This document shows, in pieces, positions 33,838 to 42,037 of a stretch of DNA of 64,000 nt. The stretch lies in the NCBI GenBank assembly GCA_024232965.1, contig JACKQF010000003.1, positions 1-64,000 on the forward strand, read 5' to 3'. Each line of letters opens with the position of its first letter. Position 1 is the stretch's first letter. Below the pieces are notes generated by a model. It saw only the letters and a program-made list of their open reading frames with translations, ran no database searches and had not been told where the DNA came from. Made by a program: the position numbers and the translations under genes. The DNA is from Verrucomicrobiaceae bacterium. GTDB taxonomy: Bacteria > Verrucomicrobiota > Verrucomicrobiia > Verrucomicrobiales > Verrucomicrobiaceae.

Positions 33838-35826
33838 ATGAACTCACTCCGACTCCGACTCATGTTCCCGCTATGGCTGTTTGGCTTTTTGCCTGCCATG
33901 GGAGTTACCCGCCTCATGGGGCATTCCATTGATTGGTTCTTTGGCGTTCAGGGCGTCCTTTTGGGCGGCGGTGCCTTTTTAGGTTCCTACCTCCTGAGCG
34001 GCTGGATGTTGCGGCCTGCCTTTGCGGTGACCGAAGCAGCAGCCTCCGTTATGCGTGGTGTCCCACCTTCCGCGGCCACCGCCGAATGGCTGCCTCAGGA
34101 CTTCTGGAAGCTACGCGCAGATATCAACATGCTCTTCGCCAAGCACCGTCAGGCACTAAATGCTGCTGAAACGCACGCCTGCCAGACGGAGCAACGCCTT
34201 CTGAATGCAGAGCGACTGGTGCGCGAGGCCTTCACCGCCATGCAGGGCATCTTCGCCGCTAGCGATGAGTGTGTCGCTGTAGTGGATGGGGACGGTTCAA
34301 TCGTAGCATCCAATGCCCGCATGGATGAGTTCCTTGGCCAACCTTTGGAGGAAGTCGCAGGGCGTGATGCGAAGGCAATGCTCACGGCTCTGACAAAGCG
34401 GATGAAGGATGGGGAAAAGCTCGAGAGCTGGACAGCGCTCGCCGCAGAAGACGACGAGTTTGATGCCGAACTGGAAATCGAGACCAATGACACCCCAGCC
34501 CGGACAGTCGTCATGCGCACCGCGCCGATGCGTGCTGAGAGTGGCGAAACCGTTGGGCGCCTGTGGATGTTGCGTGACCGCACCCAAGTCCGCGGGCTGG
34601 AGCAGCAACTTCGCCAGTCTCAAAAGATGGGTACGTTGGGCCTTATCGCAGGTGGGATTGCGCATGATTTCAATAACCTACTCACCGCAATCCGTGGGAA
34701 CCTGACCCTGGCAGAAATGACGCCGCCAGATCAGCAGGACGAAGTCAAGGACCGACTGGACGGTGCCACCCAGGCGACTGTCCGGGCGGCGGAGTTGGTG
34801 AAGCAACTTCTGGGGTATTCACGCCGCTCTGATCCTGATCGCAAGGTCACAAACATGAAGCGTGTCGTATCCGATGCGCTGAGCCTTCTGAAGCATAGCG
34901 TTGATCCCAAGATCAACTTGCGCAGCCACATCACGAGCGATTCCTCATTCGCGGTGGCTGATGCCACCCAGTTGGAACAGGTCTTGCTGAATCTGGGCAT
35001 CAACGCTCGTGATGCTTTGCCTGCCCAAGGCGGCATCATCGAGATGGCCCTCGAAAACGTTGACCGCCAGATGAATGAAAACGGCGAGAAGGGCGAATAT
35101 GTCATGATCTGCGTCCGCGACAATGGTCACGGTGTGCCAGTTGAGGATCGCCAGCGCATCTTCGAAGCGTTCTTCACCACGAAAGAGGCAGGGAAGGGCA
35201 CTGGTCTCGGATTGGCCACAGCGCAGGACATCGTCCGCGAACACGGCGGATGGATCGAGTTTGATACGGAGCTCGGGCGTGGCACTGAATTTCGCATCAT
35301 CCTGCCTCGCGTTGCGAGAGGCTCAGACAAAGAAGACGAAATCCCAAGCACCATCGTCCCTGTGCAACAACCCGAGGCGCAAAAGCGTGGAACGGTTCTC
35401 GTCGTCGATGACGAAGCGCCGGTGCGTGCAATTGCCGTGAATATGCTGCGCTTCATGGGCTTTGATGTGCTTGAGGCAGGCGATGGTCAGCAGGCGCTGG
35501 ACATCATTCAACGGAGCGGGTCACTTCTCGATGTCGTGCTACTGGATATCTACATGCCCAAACTCTCAGGTCGCGATACCTTCAAGCAAATGCGGGCTCA
35601 GGGGAACAACACCCCAGTCGTGGTTTGCAGCGGATTCGTGTTGGATCCAGATGAGTTCGTCGTGCTATCCCAGGGCCGCACACCGCCCGTGGATATCATG
35701 CTCAAACCTTATTCGCTTGATGCGTTGACGCGTGCCATCAACAAGGCCGTCGCCGCCAGCGAAAAGCTAAAAATGTCCCCGGATATGGGCGGTTTGGCCC
35801 TGCGGGAACCGGTCCTGACAGCCTAA
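33838..35826 (+). CDS. Hybrid histidine kinase (PAS, HisKA, HATPase, receiver)
   Basis: 662 residues. Two N-terminal membrane segments (LMFPLWLFGFLPAMGVTRL and FFGVQGVLLGGGAFLGSYLL) flank only a short external loop, so the signal is likely sensed in the membrane or cytoplasm. PAS-like domain at ~130-250 (VAVVDGDGSIVASNARMDEF). HisKA with phospho-acceptor H276 (GGIAHDFNNLLTAI), HATPase with LLNLGINARDALP, VRDNGHGVP and GKGTGLGLATAQDIV. C-terminal receiver: VLVVDDEAPVRA, phospho-Asp D570 (VVLLDIYMPKLSG) and K623 (MLKPYS). It follows the small protein by two bases. No separate output regulator is encoded nearby, so the phosphate acceptor downstream is unknown. Confidence 0.92.
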   Translation: MNSLRLRLMFPLWLFGFLPAMGVTRLMGHSIDWFFGVQGVLLGGGAFLGSYLLSGWMLRPAFAVTEAAASVMRGVPPSAATAEWLPQDFWKLRADINMLFAKHRQALNAAETHACQTEQRLLNAERLVREAFTAMQGIFAASDECVAVVDGDGSIVASNARMDEFLGQPLEEVAGRDAKAMLTALTKRMKDGEKLESWTALAAEDDEFDAELEIETNDTPARTVVMRTAPMRAESGETVGRLWMLRDRTQVRGLEQQLRQSQKMGTLGLIAGGIAHDFNNLLTAIRGNLTLAEMTPPDQQDEVKDRLDGATQATVRAAELVKQLLGYSRRSDPDRKVTNMKRVVSDALSLLKHSVDPKINLRSHITSDSSFAVADATQLEQVLLNLGINARDALPAQGGIIEMALENVDRQMNENGEKGEYVMICVRDNGHGVPVEDRQRIFEAFFTTKEAGKGTGLGLATAQDIVREHGGWIEFDTELGRGTEFRIILPRVARGSDKEDEIPSTIVPVQQPEAQKRGTVLVVDDEAPVRAIAVNMLRFMGFDVLEAGDGQQALDIIQRSGSLLDVVLLDIYMPKLSGRDTFKQMRAQGNNTPVVVCSGFVLDPDEFVVLSQGRTPPVDIMLKPYSLDALTRAINKAVAASEKLKMSPDMGGLALREPVLTA

Positions 35827-35858
35827 TTCAATACCAGGACACCCTACCCGGACAATGC

Positions 35859-35894
35859 ATCCGCTCTCGGGCCTTCGACGGCCAGGGAGCGGAT
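35859..35894. terminator. Hairpin between the kinase and sulfatase genes
   Basis: ATCCGCTC (35859-35866) pairs with GAGCGGAT (35887-35894), with an inner GGCC/GGCC stem. A T-rich run (GATTCTTTCT) follows on the plus strand. It lies between two convergent genes and may stop both transcripts. Confidence 0.6.
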
Positions 35895-35916
35895 GATTCT
35901 TTCTGCTGCCGCTGCT

Positions 35917-37356
35917 CTACTTCTCCACCTTCCCAGGCTCGCGATTGCCGGAACCCTTGGCCCCCGGTGTCAGACTATCGCCCAGTTCAGCGCGGATTTG
36001 ATCTGCGTAGCCTTGCAATTTCTTGACCATCTCGGGTTCCTGCGCTGCGATGTTGCGGGACTCGCTGATGTCCGCATACACGTCGTAGAGCTCAGGTTCG
36101 GTGATTTTTTCTTGCTCGTACTTGGCGGGGATGCCGTCTTTTCCGCCCGGCTTGCCGTTCAGGGTGCGGTAGCCATGCGGGAGTTGTAGCTTCCACCGAC
36201 CATCGCCAGAGGTTAGCGCTTGGAGTTGATTGTTCTGATAGTAGAAGGCATAAAAATCGTGCGGGTTCTTCGCTTCTGCCCCACCGGTCATGAGGGGTAG
36301 CACATTCAAACCGTCGATCTTGTGGTCCGGCAATTTCCCTCCTGTGATGGTGGCCAGTGTCGGCAGGATGTCGATCGTCATCATCATCGCATCGCTCGTC
36401 GTGCCCGCCGGGATGTGCCCGGGCCAACGCATCGCGCAGCTCACACGTGTGCCGCCTTCCCAACAGGTTCCTTTGCCTTCGCGCAGCGGACCTGCAGAGC
36501 CTGAGTGCTCGCCATAGGATAGCCAGGGGCCGTTGTCGGAGGTAAAGATGACGAGCGTTTTTTCATCCAGTCCATTTTTCTTCAGCGCCTCAAGCACCTG
36601 ACCCACACCCCAGTCCACCTCCATCATCACATCGGCAAAGAGACCCTTGCCAGACTTGCCTTTGAACTTGTCGCTGACGTAGAGCGGCACGTGTACCATC
36701 GAGTTCGCTAGGTAGAGGAAAAAGGGCTTGTCCTTGCTGCGCTCAATGAAACTAACCGCGCGTTTGGCGTAGTCTGTGGTCAGATTGCATTGGTCAGCGG
36801 GGGATACGTCGTCATCGACGATCTTGTTCCCATCGAACATGGGCAGCGGTGGATACGTGCCAGCCTTTGCTTCGGGATGATTCGGCCACATGTCGTTGGA
36901 GTACGGCAGCCCGTAGTATTCATCGAAACCGTGCTGCAAGGGCAGGAAAGGCGGCAGATGGCCCAGGTGCCATTTCCCAACCGCACAGGTCGCGTAATCC
37001 TTTTGTTTCAGGAGCTCTGCAATCGTCATCTCAGAGGCATTGATCCCATAATTAGCCTTCGGGCTCAGTGCGCCGTGAATACCGACGCGGTTCGGATAGC
37101 AGCCCGTCAGCAGCGCGCAACGTGAGGCAGAGCAGACTGGCTGCGCCACATGGAAGTTCGTGAATTTCCGGCCCTCGGCCGCGATGCTGTCGATGTTCGG
37201 TGTTTGGTAGCCCTGGGCACCAAAGCAACTGACATCAGCATAGCCCATGTCATCCATAAAAATGATCACCACGTTCGGCGTCTCCGTCGCGGCGGAGGAG
37301 GCGGCGGTGGTTAAACAGAGAAGAGACAGGGCAAGAGGTCGGAAGGAAAAGGCCAT
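35917..37356 (-). CDS. Exported sulfatase (arylsulfatase family)
   Basis: 479 residues with a signal peptide (LALSLLCLTTAASSAA). Hydrolyses sulfate esters, probably from algal or animal polysaccharides. Metal-binding VVIIFMDDMGYADVS with D35 and D36 is at the start of the mature enzyme. The catalytic motif is CSASR (C75-R79), whose Cys must be converted to formylglycine; having Ala and not Pro at the third position makes it a CxAxR type. GKWHLGHLPPFLP and FTSDNGPWLSYGEHSG, with an active-site Asp-Asn, follow. No sulfatase-maturating enzyme gene lies in the window. Convergent with the histidine kinase. Confidence 0.93.
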   Translation of the reverse strand: MAFSFRPLALSLLCLTTAASSAATETPNVVIIFMDDMGYADVSCFGAQGYQTPNIDSIAAEGRKFTNFHVAQPVCSASRCALLTGCYPNRVGIHGALSPKANYGINASEMTIAELLKQKDYATCAVGKWHLGHLPPFLPLQHGFDEYYGLPYSNDMWPNHPEAKAGTYPPLPMFDGNKIVDDDVSPADQCNLTTDYAKRAVSFIERSKDKPFFLYLANSMVHVPLYVSDKFKGKSGKGLFADVMMEVDWGVGQVLEALKKNGLDEKTLVIFTSDNGPWLSYGEHSGSAGPLREGKGTCWEGGTRVSCAMRWPGHIPAGTTSDAMMMTIDILPTLATITGGKLPDHKIDGLNVLPLMTGGAEAKNPHDFYAFYYQNNQLQALTSGDGRWKLQLPHGYRTLNGKPGGKDGIPAKYEQEKITEPELYDVYADISESRNIAAQEPEMVKKLQGYADQIRAELGDSLTPGAKGSGNREPGKVEK

Positions 37357-37402
37357 GGTTTTTCAACGCACCTCAGTCTGTTACCTTGCGCAAAACCGCC
37401 CT

Positions 37403-37469
37403 TCCTAGTTTGGCTTCGCTTTGTTTTTGGCCTCTCCTGGCGCTGCGCGCTGGCGGAGAGGGTGGGATT
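37403..37469. repeat. Tandem copy of tRNA-Ser 3' end plus downstream sequence (distal unit)
   Basis: 65 of 67 bases identical to 37481-37547, the two units separated by 11 bases. The unit contains a copy of the last ~19 bases of the neighbouring tRNA-Ser (TGGCGGAGAGGGTGGGATT on the plus strand) and ~47 bases of what lies downstream of it. Confidence 0.85.
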
Positions 37470-37480
37470 GCCTGCGGCTT

Positions 37481-37616
<136 letters not shown>

Positions 37617-37755
37617 TGTTCGCGTTTTGCGAGCGGACACTATTGACGGTTTCTCCAGCTTTTCAAAGCGAAACTTTGAGGGATTGAGCGGGCCGTGGGG
37701 TGCGCAAGGAAGATCGGGAAAACCGGTGAATTGATGCATCCTCGCTCTGGAGGCG

Positions 37756-39210
37756 TCATTGCTGGGACAGGCCGCCCGCGTAGATCCACTCCTTGAGCGT
37801 GGAAAACTGACTTGGGTCCAGTGGCGTGCCGCTGCCCATGGGGGTGGTGTTGATCGTTGTGAGATCAAGCTGGCCGTTGGTGATCGTCAGTGTGGCGAAG
37901 CCTTCGGGGTGGCGGTGGTATAGGTCGGGGTGAGTTCGTAGAGCCTGATCCTGAACCTCCTGAGGGAAGGCGGCGAGGCCCCGGAAGTAGTGGTGCCCGT
38001 TGCGTTCGACGTGGGTGATTCCCAGGGCGGCGCCGACGGCCAGATCTTGCAGCATGGAGATTGGGCCGACGCTGGCGAGATCCTCCGCGCTGAGAATCAG
38101 AGGGCGGGTGCTGGTGGCTTGGCGTGCCTTTAGCAGGGCTGCGTTGGCGAGGCTCTTTATGATTCCTTTGCAGTTCTTGTGACTGGTCCCGATGTAGCCG
38201 AGATCCAAGGCACGCGGCAGGGATTGCAGGGTGGCGTCGGATTCATCGATGATCATGCCGGGGCCATCTGCCCAGCTTTGAAGTGGCGCTGCGACCTCGT
38301 CGGCGAGCGCGACGCTGCGGTGCAGGGGTTGCTCGATCATGAGCAGGCGGACGAACAGGGGTGCCAGATTTTTGTCTGATGAGAGCTCCTCATAAAACTG
38401 ACGGAAGCTGTCCATGGCCTGGAAGTTCTCGTTGCCATCCAGTGTGGCGTGAAAGTCCTGTCCGCAGTTGCGGGAGATGACGTCGGTGATCTTGCGCAGG
38501 CGCAGCAGATCTGCTTTGGGGTCTCCAGAAACTTTAATCTTAAAGTAGCGCAGGCCGTAATTCCGAATCGATTCGTCAAGTGTGTAGGGCAGGCCGTCGT
38601 TGATGCCTTCGCCATCGTTCGCGTCCAATGGATCGCCAAGGCCGACGGTGTGTCTGACGAAGGTGTGGGGTGTGGGGGATGCGGCCACGACGTCACTGAC
38701 GGCGATGTCCTTGAGCTCGGGATGCAAGCTGCCGAGATCAATGCGCAAGGGATTGTCTGCGCGAGCCAGCAGGGCATGAATGCCGCAACCTGCCGCGCTG
38801 CAAAGTCCATGAAGAACGGCGCGCTCCATGAGGCTGACGCCGAGGTTCGCGAGCAGGTGTGGGCACTCTTTGACGGACGCCCACTGGGCCTGCTCCTGAT
38901 ACAGATTTTGCCACCAAGGGAAGTAGTCGGTGTCTTGCGTCGCTGCGTGGCGGGCAATGCGGCTGGCATTTTGGATGACCGCCAACATCTCGGCGAGATC
39001 CTGTTCAAACAGCGTGTCAGGATCTTTGGTGAACCACTTTGGAGGAAGTCCTTCGGAGGCGATGCCGCGAATGGCTTGATCGCCGATGACTAAATCTACA
39101 CTGACAAACAGATGCGGTAGTGCTCCCATGCTGGCGATCCCGTAACGAAACGGGAATCGCGTACGCATCGGCAACACGTTCAGGGTGATTTGCTCGATGC
39201 GGAATTTCAT
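37756..39210 (-). CDS. Enolase-superfamily protein (mandelate racemase/muconate lactonising enzyme-like)
   Basis: 484 residues. The N-terminal capping domain opens FRIEQITLNVLPMRTRFPFRYG. The barrel domain shows the expected order of motifs: RYFKIKVSG with the strand-2 lysine, LDGNENFQ (D and E for Mg), LLMIEQPLHRSVAL, then MIIDESDA and TSHKNCKGI. This fits acid-sugar dehydratases, racemases or cycloisomerases; the exact reaction cannot be told. The protein is ~100 residues longer than typical family members, mainly from inserts in the first half and a C-terminal ~80 residues. It is 9 bases downstream of proA on the same strand, possibly by chance. Confidence 0.75.
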   Translation of the reverse strand: MKFRIEQITLNVLPMRTRFPFRYGIASMGALPHLFVSVDLVIGDQAIRGIASEGLPPKWFTKDPDTLFEQDLAEMLAVIQNASRIARHAATQDTDYFPWWQNLYQEQAQWASVKECPHLLANLGVSLMERAVLHGLCSAAGCGIHALLARADNPLRIDLGSLHPELKDIAVSDVVAASPTPHTFVRHTVGLGDPLDANDGEGINDGLPYTLDESIRNYGLRYFKIKVSGDPKADLLRLRKITDVISRNCGQDFHATLDGNENFQAMDSFRQFYEELSSDKNLAPLFVRLLMIEQPLHRSVALADEVAAPLQSWADGPGMIIDESDATLQSLPRALDLGYIGTSHKNCKGIIKSLANAALLKARQATSTRPLILSAEDLASVGPISMLQDLAVGAALGITHVERNGHHYFRGLAAFPQEVQDQALRTHPDLYHRHPEGFATLTITNGQLDLTTINTTPMGSGTPLDPSQFSTLKEWIYAGGLSQQ

Positions 39211-39219
39211 GAACGGGAG

Positions 39220-40485
39220 CTATCGCACTTGGCCGTTGCCATCCACGAGATACTTGTAGCTGGTCAGTTCGGCGAGTCCCATGGGGCCACGGGCGTGGAG
39301 TTTGTCGGTGCTGATACCGATCTCCGCGCCGAATCCGAATTCACCACCGTCATTGAATCGTGTGGAGGCATTGTGCATGACGACTGCGGAGTCCACCTCA
39401 TGCTGAAACTGCGCGGCAACAGTCTCATCTCTTGTGATGATGGAGTCGGTGTGATGGGAGCCGTAGCGGTTGATGTGTGCGATGGCTTCTTCAACGGATG
39501 CGACGGTCTTGATGGACAGGATGAGTTCCAGATACTCTGTGGTCCAATCTTCTTCAGTGGCAGGCAGTGCGGCGTCGCCAAGCAATGGCAGCAGCCTTGG
39601 GTCTGCGCGCATTTGCACTCCGGCATCCGCTAGGCGTTGGCCGATGATGGGGGCGAAGGTAGAGGCGATGTCTTGATGGATGAGCAGCGTCTCTAGCGCA
39701 TTGCAGACGCCGGGCTTCTGGCACTTGCTGTTGGCGATGATGTTCGCGGCCATCTCGAGGTCTGCATCTGGATGAACGTAAATGTGGCAGACTCCGTCGT
39801 AGTGCTTGATGACTGGCATTCGGGCTGTGGAGACGACTTTTTCGATCAGTCCTCTGCCGCCACGTGGGATGATGAGGTCGATGAATTGATCCATCTGCGC
39901 CATGTGCTCGACGCTGGATCGATCGGTGAAGGGGATGAGCTGGACGCTATCTGCGGGGAGTCCTGCGCGCTCGCCGCCCGCTTGGAGGGCTGCAGCGAGG
40001 GCGCGATTGCTATCGATGGCCTCGCTACCGCCCCGCAGGATGGTGGCGTTGCCGGTCTTAAAGCAGAGTGATGCGGCGTCGGTGGTGACGTTGGGGCGTG
40101 ATTCAAAGATGATGCCAATCACGCCGATGGGAACGCGGACCTTGCGGATGTGCAGGCCGTTGGGGCGTGTCCAGTCGGTGAGTTTTTCGCCGACGGGATC
40201 CGGGAGGGCGGCGACATCACTGACTGCCTGTGCAATGGCAGCGAGGCGCTTTGAGTCGAGGCGGAGGCGGTCGATCATCGCGTTGCTGAGGCCGTTCTTT
40301 TCGGCGCGCTCAAGATCGAGGGCGTTGGCGGCGAGGATCTCTGATTCGCGTGCGAGGAGTTCGTCTGCCATCGCCCGCAGGATGGTGTTTTTTTGGTCGC
40401 TGGTGAGCTTCACCAGCGCATGCGCGGCGGCACGGGCGCGGCGGCCCATATCGAGGATGGCGGATTGGATATCGGAATCGGTCAT
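39220..40485 (-). CDS. proA: Glutamate-5-semialdehyde dehydrogenase (gamma-glutamyl phosphate reductase)
   Basis: Second step of proline synthesis: reduces glutamyl-5-phosphate with NADPH. I chose the ATG at 40485 (MTDSDIQSAILDMGRRARAA), giving 421 residues, the usual size. The frame remains open to 40602 but that part overlaps the end of proB and is not family-like. Family segments: VRVPIGVIGIIFESRPNVT, CFKTGNATILRGGSEAIDSN, LIIPRGGRGLIEKV, and the catalytic Cys region KPGVCNALETLLIH. GPMGLAELTSYKYLVDGNG is near the end. proB lies 19 bases upstream. Confidence 0.95.
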   Translation of the reverse strand: MTDSDIQSAILDMGRRARAAAHALVKLTSDQKNTILRAMADELLARESEILAANALDLERAEKNGLSNAMIDRLRLDSKRLAAIAQAVSDVAALPDPVGEKLTDWTRPNGLHIRKVRVPIGVIGIIFESRPNVTTDAASLCFKTGNATILRGGSEAIDSNRALAAALQAGGERAGLPADSVQLIPFTDRSSVEHMAQMDQFIDLIIPRGGRGLIEKVVSTARMPVIKHYDGVCHIYVHPDADLEMAANIIANSKCQKPGVCNALETLLIHQDIASTFAPIIGQRLADAGVQMRADPRLLPLLGDAALPATEEDWTTEYLELILSIKTVASVEEAIAHINRYGSHHTDSIITRDETVAAQFQHEVDSAVVMHNASTRFNDGGEFGFGAEIGISTDKLHARGPMGLAELTSYKYLVDGNGQVR

Positions 40486-40504
40486 GAGTGAAAAAGGGAA
40501 CGCA

Positions 40505-41281
40505 TCAGGCGGGGAAGCGGGTGCAAACGCCACCACCATCGACGACGGCGGGCAATTGCTCGGCATGGCGACCTGAGGCGATGATGCAAGAGATGCCGGC
40601 ATTCACTGCGGACTGAACGGCACGGAGTTTTGACAGCATGCCGCCTGTGCCAAGGGCTGTCTTTTCCTCTTGGGCGTGATGCACGACGGCATCAATATCT
40701 GCCACGACCGGGATGGGGCCGTCCTCGGGATGATTGAGATCTCGCAGCAGTCCGGGCGCACTGGTGAGGAGGATCAAAAGGTCTGCGCCCCAGAGTGTTG
40801 CGACGCGGGCGGAGAGGGTGTCGTTATCGCCAACACGAAGTTCTTCGACGGCGACGGAATCGTTTTCGTTGATGACGGGAACGACTTGTGGGAAATCGAG
40901 CACTCGTTCAAGCGTGGCTTTGACACGGGCGGCGCGCTCCGTGTTTTCGAGATCTGCGTGGGTCAGGAGGAGTTGGGCGACGTGGAGATTGTGGTCGCGC
41001 AGCAGGCCCTCATACGCATGCATAAGGTGCGTCTGGCCTACGGAAGCACAGGCCTGGAGGGTGGAGATGTCTGTGCTGTCAGGGCGTTTATCGAGGCCAA
41101 GCGGCTTCAATCCCGAAGCGACGGCGCCGCTACTGACCACGACGCAGGAATGGCCCGCTTGTTTGAGCAGGGCGATGGCTTCCACCAGCTTGCGCAATTG
41201 AACTGGATCAGGTTCCGGCGCGTGCGTCTTGGTGAGGATGCCTGAGCCGAATTTAAGGACGATGCGCTTGCGGTCTGCCAT
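40505..41281 (-). CDS. proB: Glutamate 5-kinase (short form without PUA domain)
   Basis: First and regulated step of proline synthesis, phosphorylating glutamate. The ATG at 41281 (MADRKRIVLKFGSGILT) gives 258 residues. This covers the amino-acid kinase domain: VVVSSGAVASGL, VPVINENDSVAVEEL, DNDTLSARVATLWGADLLILL, and TGGMLSKLRAVQSAV. It stops where the C-terminal PUA domain of the ~367-residue E. coli enzyme would begin, so feedback behaviour may differ. An in-frame upstream start at 41374 lacks family character. It is 19 bases upstream of proA. Confidence 0.93.
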   Translation of the reverse strand: MADRKRIVLKFGSGILTKTHAPEPDPVQLRKLVEAIALLKQAGHSCVVVSSGAVASGLKPLGLDKRPDSTDISTLQACASVGQTHLMHAYEGLLRDHNLHVAQLLLTHADLENTERAARVKATLERVLDFPQVVPVINENDSVAVEELRVGDNDTLSARVATLWGADLLILLTSAPGLLRDLNHPEDGPIPVVADIDAVVHHAQEEKTALGTGGMLSKLRAVQSAVNAGISCIIASGRHAEQLPAVVDGGGVCTRFPA

Positions 41282-41345
41282 GGGGTGGAATGAGGGGCGC
41301 GCAATATGGTGGGGAAACTGCGGGGTGAAAAGGGAAAAGGGGCCT

Positions 41346-41945
41346 TTAGTCTTTGCTGGCCAGATGCGCGACACAGATGCTAGACCAGGACTCTAGGTTG
41401 TCTCGATTGGCATGTAGGTCTGCGAGGCTGTGGAATTCGAGCTCCTGGATGGCGTCTTCGTTGGAGACAATCTCGTCGCTGCTGAGATCAAAGAGATGCA
41501 CGACGCCGAGATGAACGCTGCCGACTTCGTTGGAGTCGTCGTTGATGAGACCGATCACCCGTTGGGTGTGGGAGCCGCCAATGCGGAGTTCTTCAGCGAT
41601 TTCGCGCTCGACACCGTTGAAGTAGAGGGTCTCGCCGAGGCCATCGTGGGACTGATCGACGGGATTGATGTGGCCGCCGATGCCGATGCTGCGTTTGGCA
41701 ACGAGGCGTTTTTCGCCGGAGGCACCGCCGCGTGTGTAGCAGAGGTAGCGCCCGTTGTGATGAAAAATGGCATACGGGATGATCTGTTTGTGCGTGGGAT
41801 CCTGCTCGGCGCTGGGGCGTTCCATGAAGAAGTTGGCACCTGGGGTAAGGATAGCCTGGAGGTAACGGTCTGCATCTGGCTGAAAGCCCTGGAAGGAGCC
41901 GAGTTGGTCAAAAAGAGGGCGTGGGATGACGAGAACGTGTTCCAT
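41346..41945 (-). CDS. NUDIX hydrolase-like phosphoesterase
   Basis: 199 residues. The Nudix helix signature is spread out: GIGGHINP is followed by an insertion (VDQSHDGLGETLYFN) and then GVEREIAEELRIG, which supplies the REXXEE residues. This inserted form is found in a Nudix subgroup annotated as phosphoesterase in Firmicutes and Verrucomicrobia. Upstream, YAIFHHNGRYLCYTRGGASGEKRL is the usual first strand. It likely cleaves a nucleoside diphosphate derivative. Cytoplasmic. It lies 64 bases upstream of proB on the same strand and may be the first gene of that transcript. Confidence 0.82.
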   Translation of the reverse strand: MEHVLVIPRPLFDQLGSFQGFQPDADRYLQAILTPGANFFMERPSAEQDPTHKQIIPYAIFHHNGRYLCYTRGGASGEKRLVAKRSIGIGGHINPVDQSHDGLGETLYFNGVEREIAEELRIGGSHTQRVIGLINDDSNEVGSVHLGVVHLFDLSSDEIVSNEDAIQELEFHSLADLHANRDNLESWSSICVAHLASKD

Positions 41946-42037
41946 GGTGATGTGAAAAGGTGGGTGGGATGTGAGAGAAAGGAGATTGGAGGGGTTTCCG
42001 GGCTTGGCAAGCTTGGGAGACTGTGTTTTCTGTGCGG

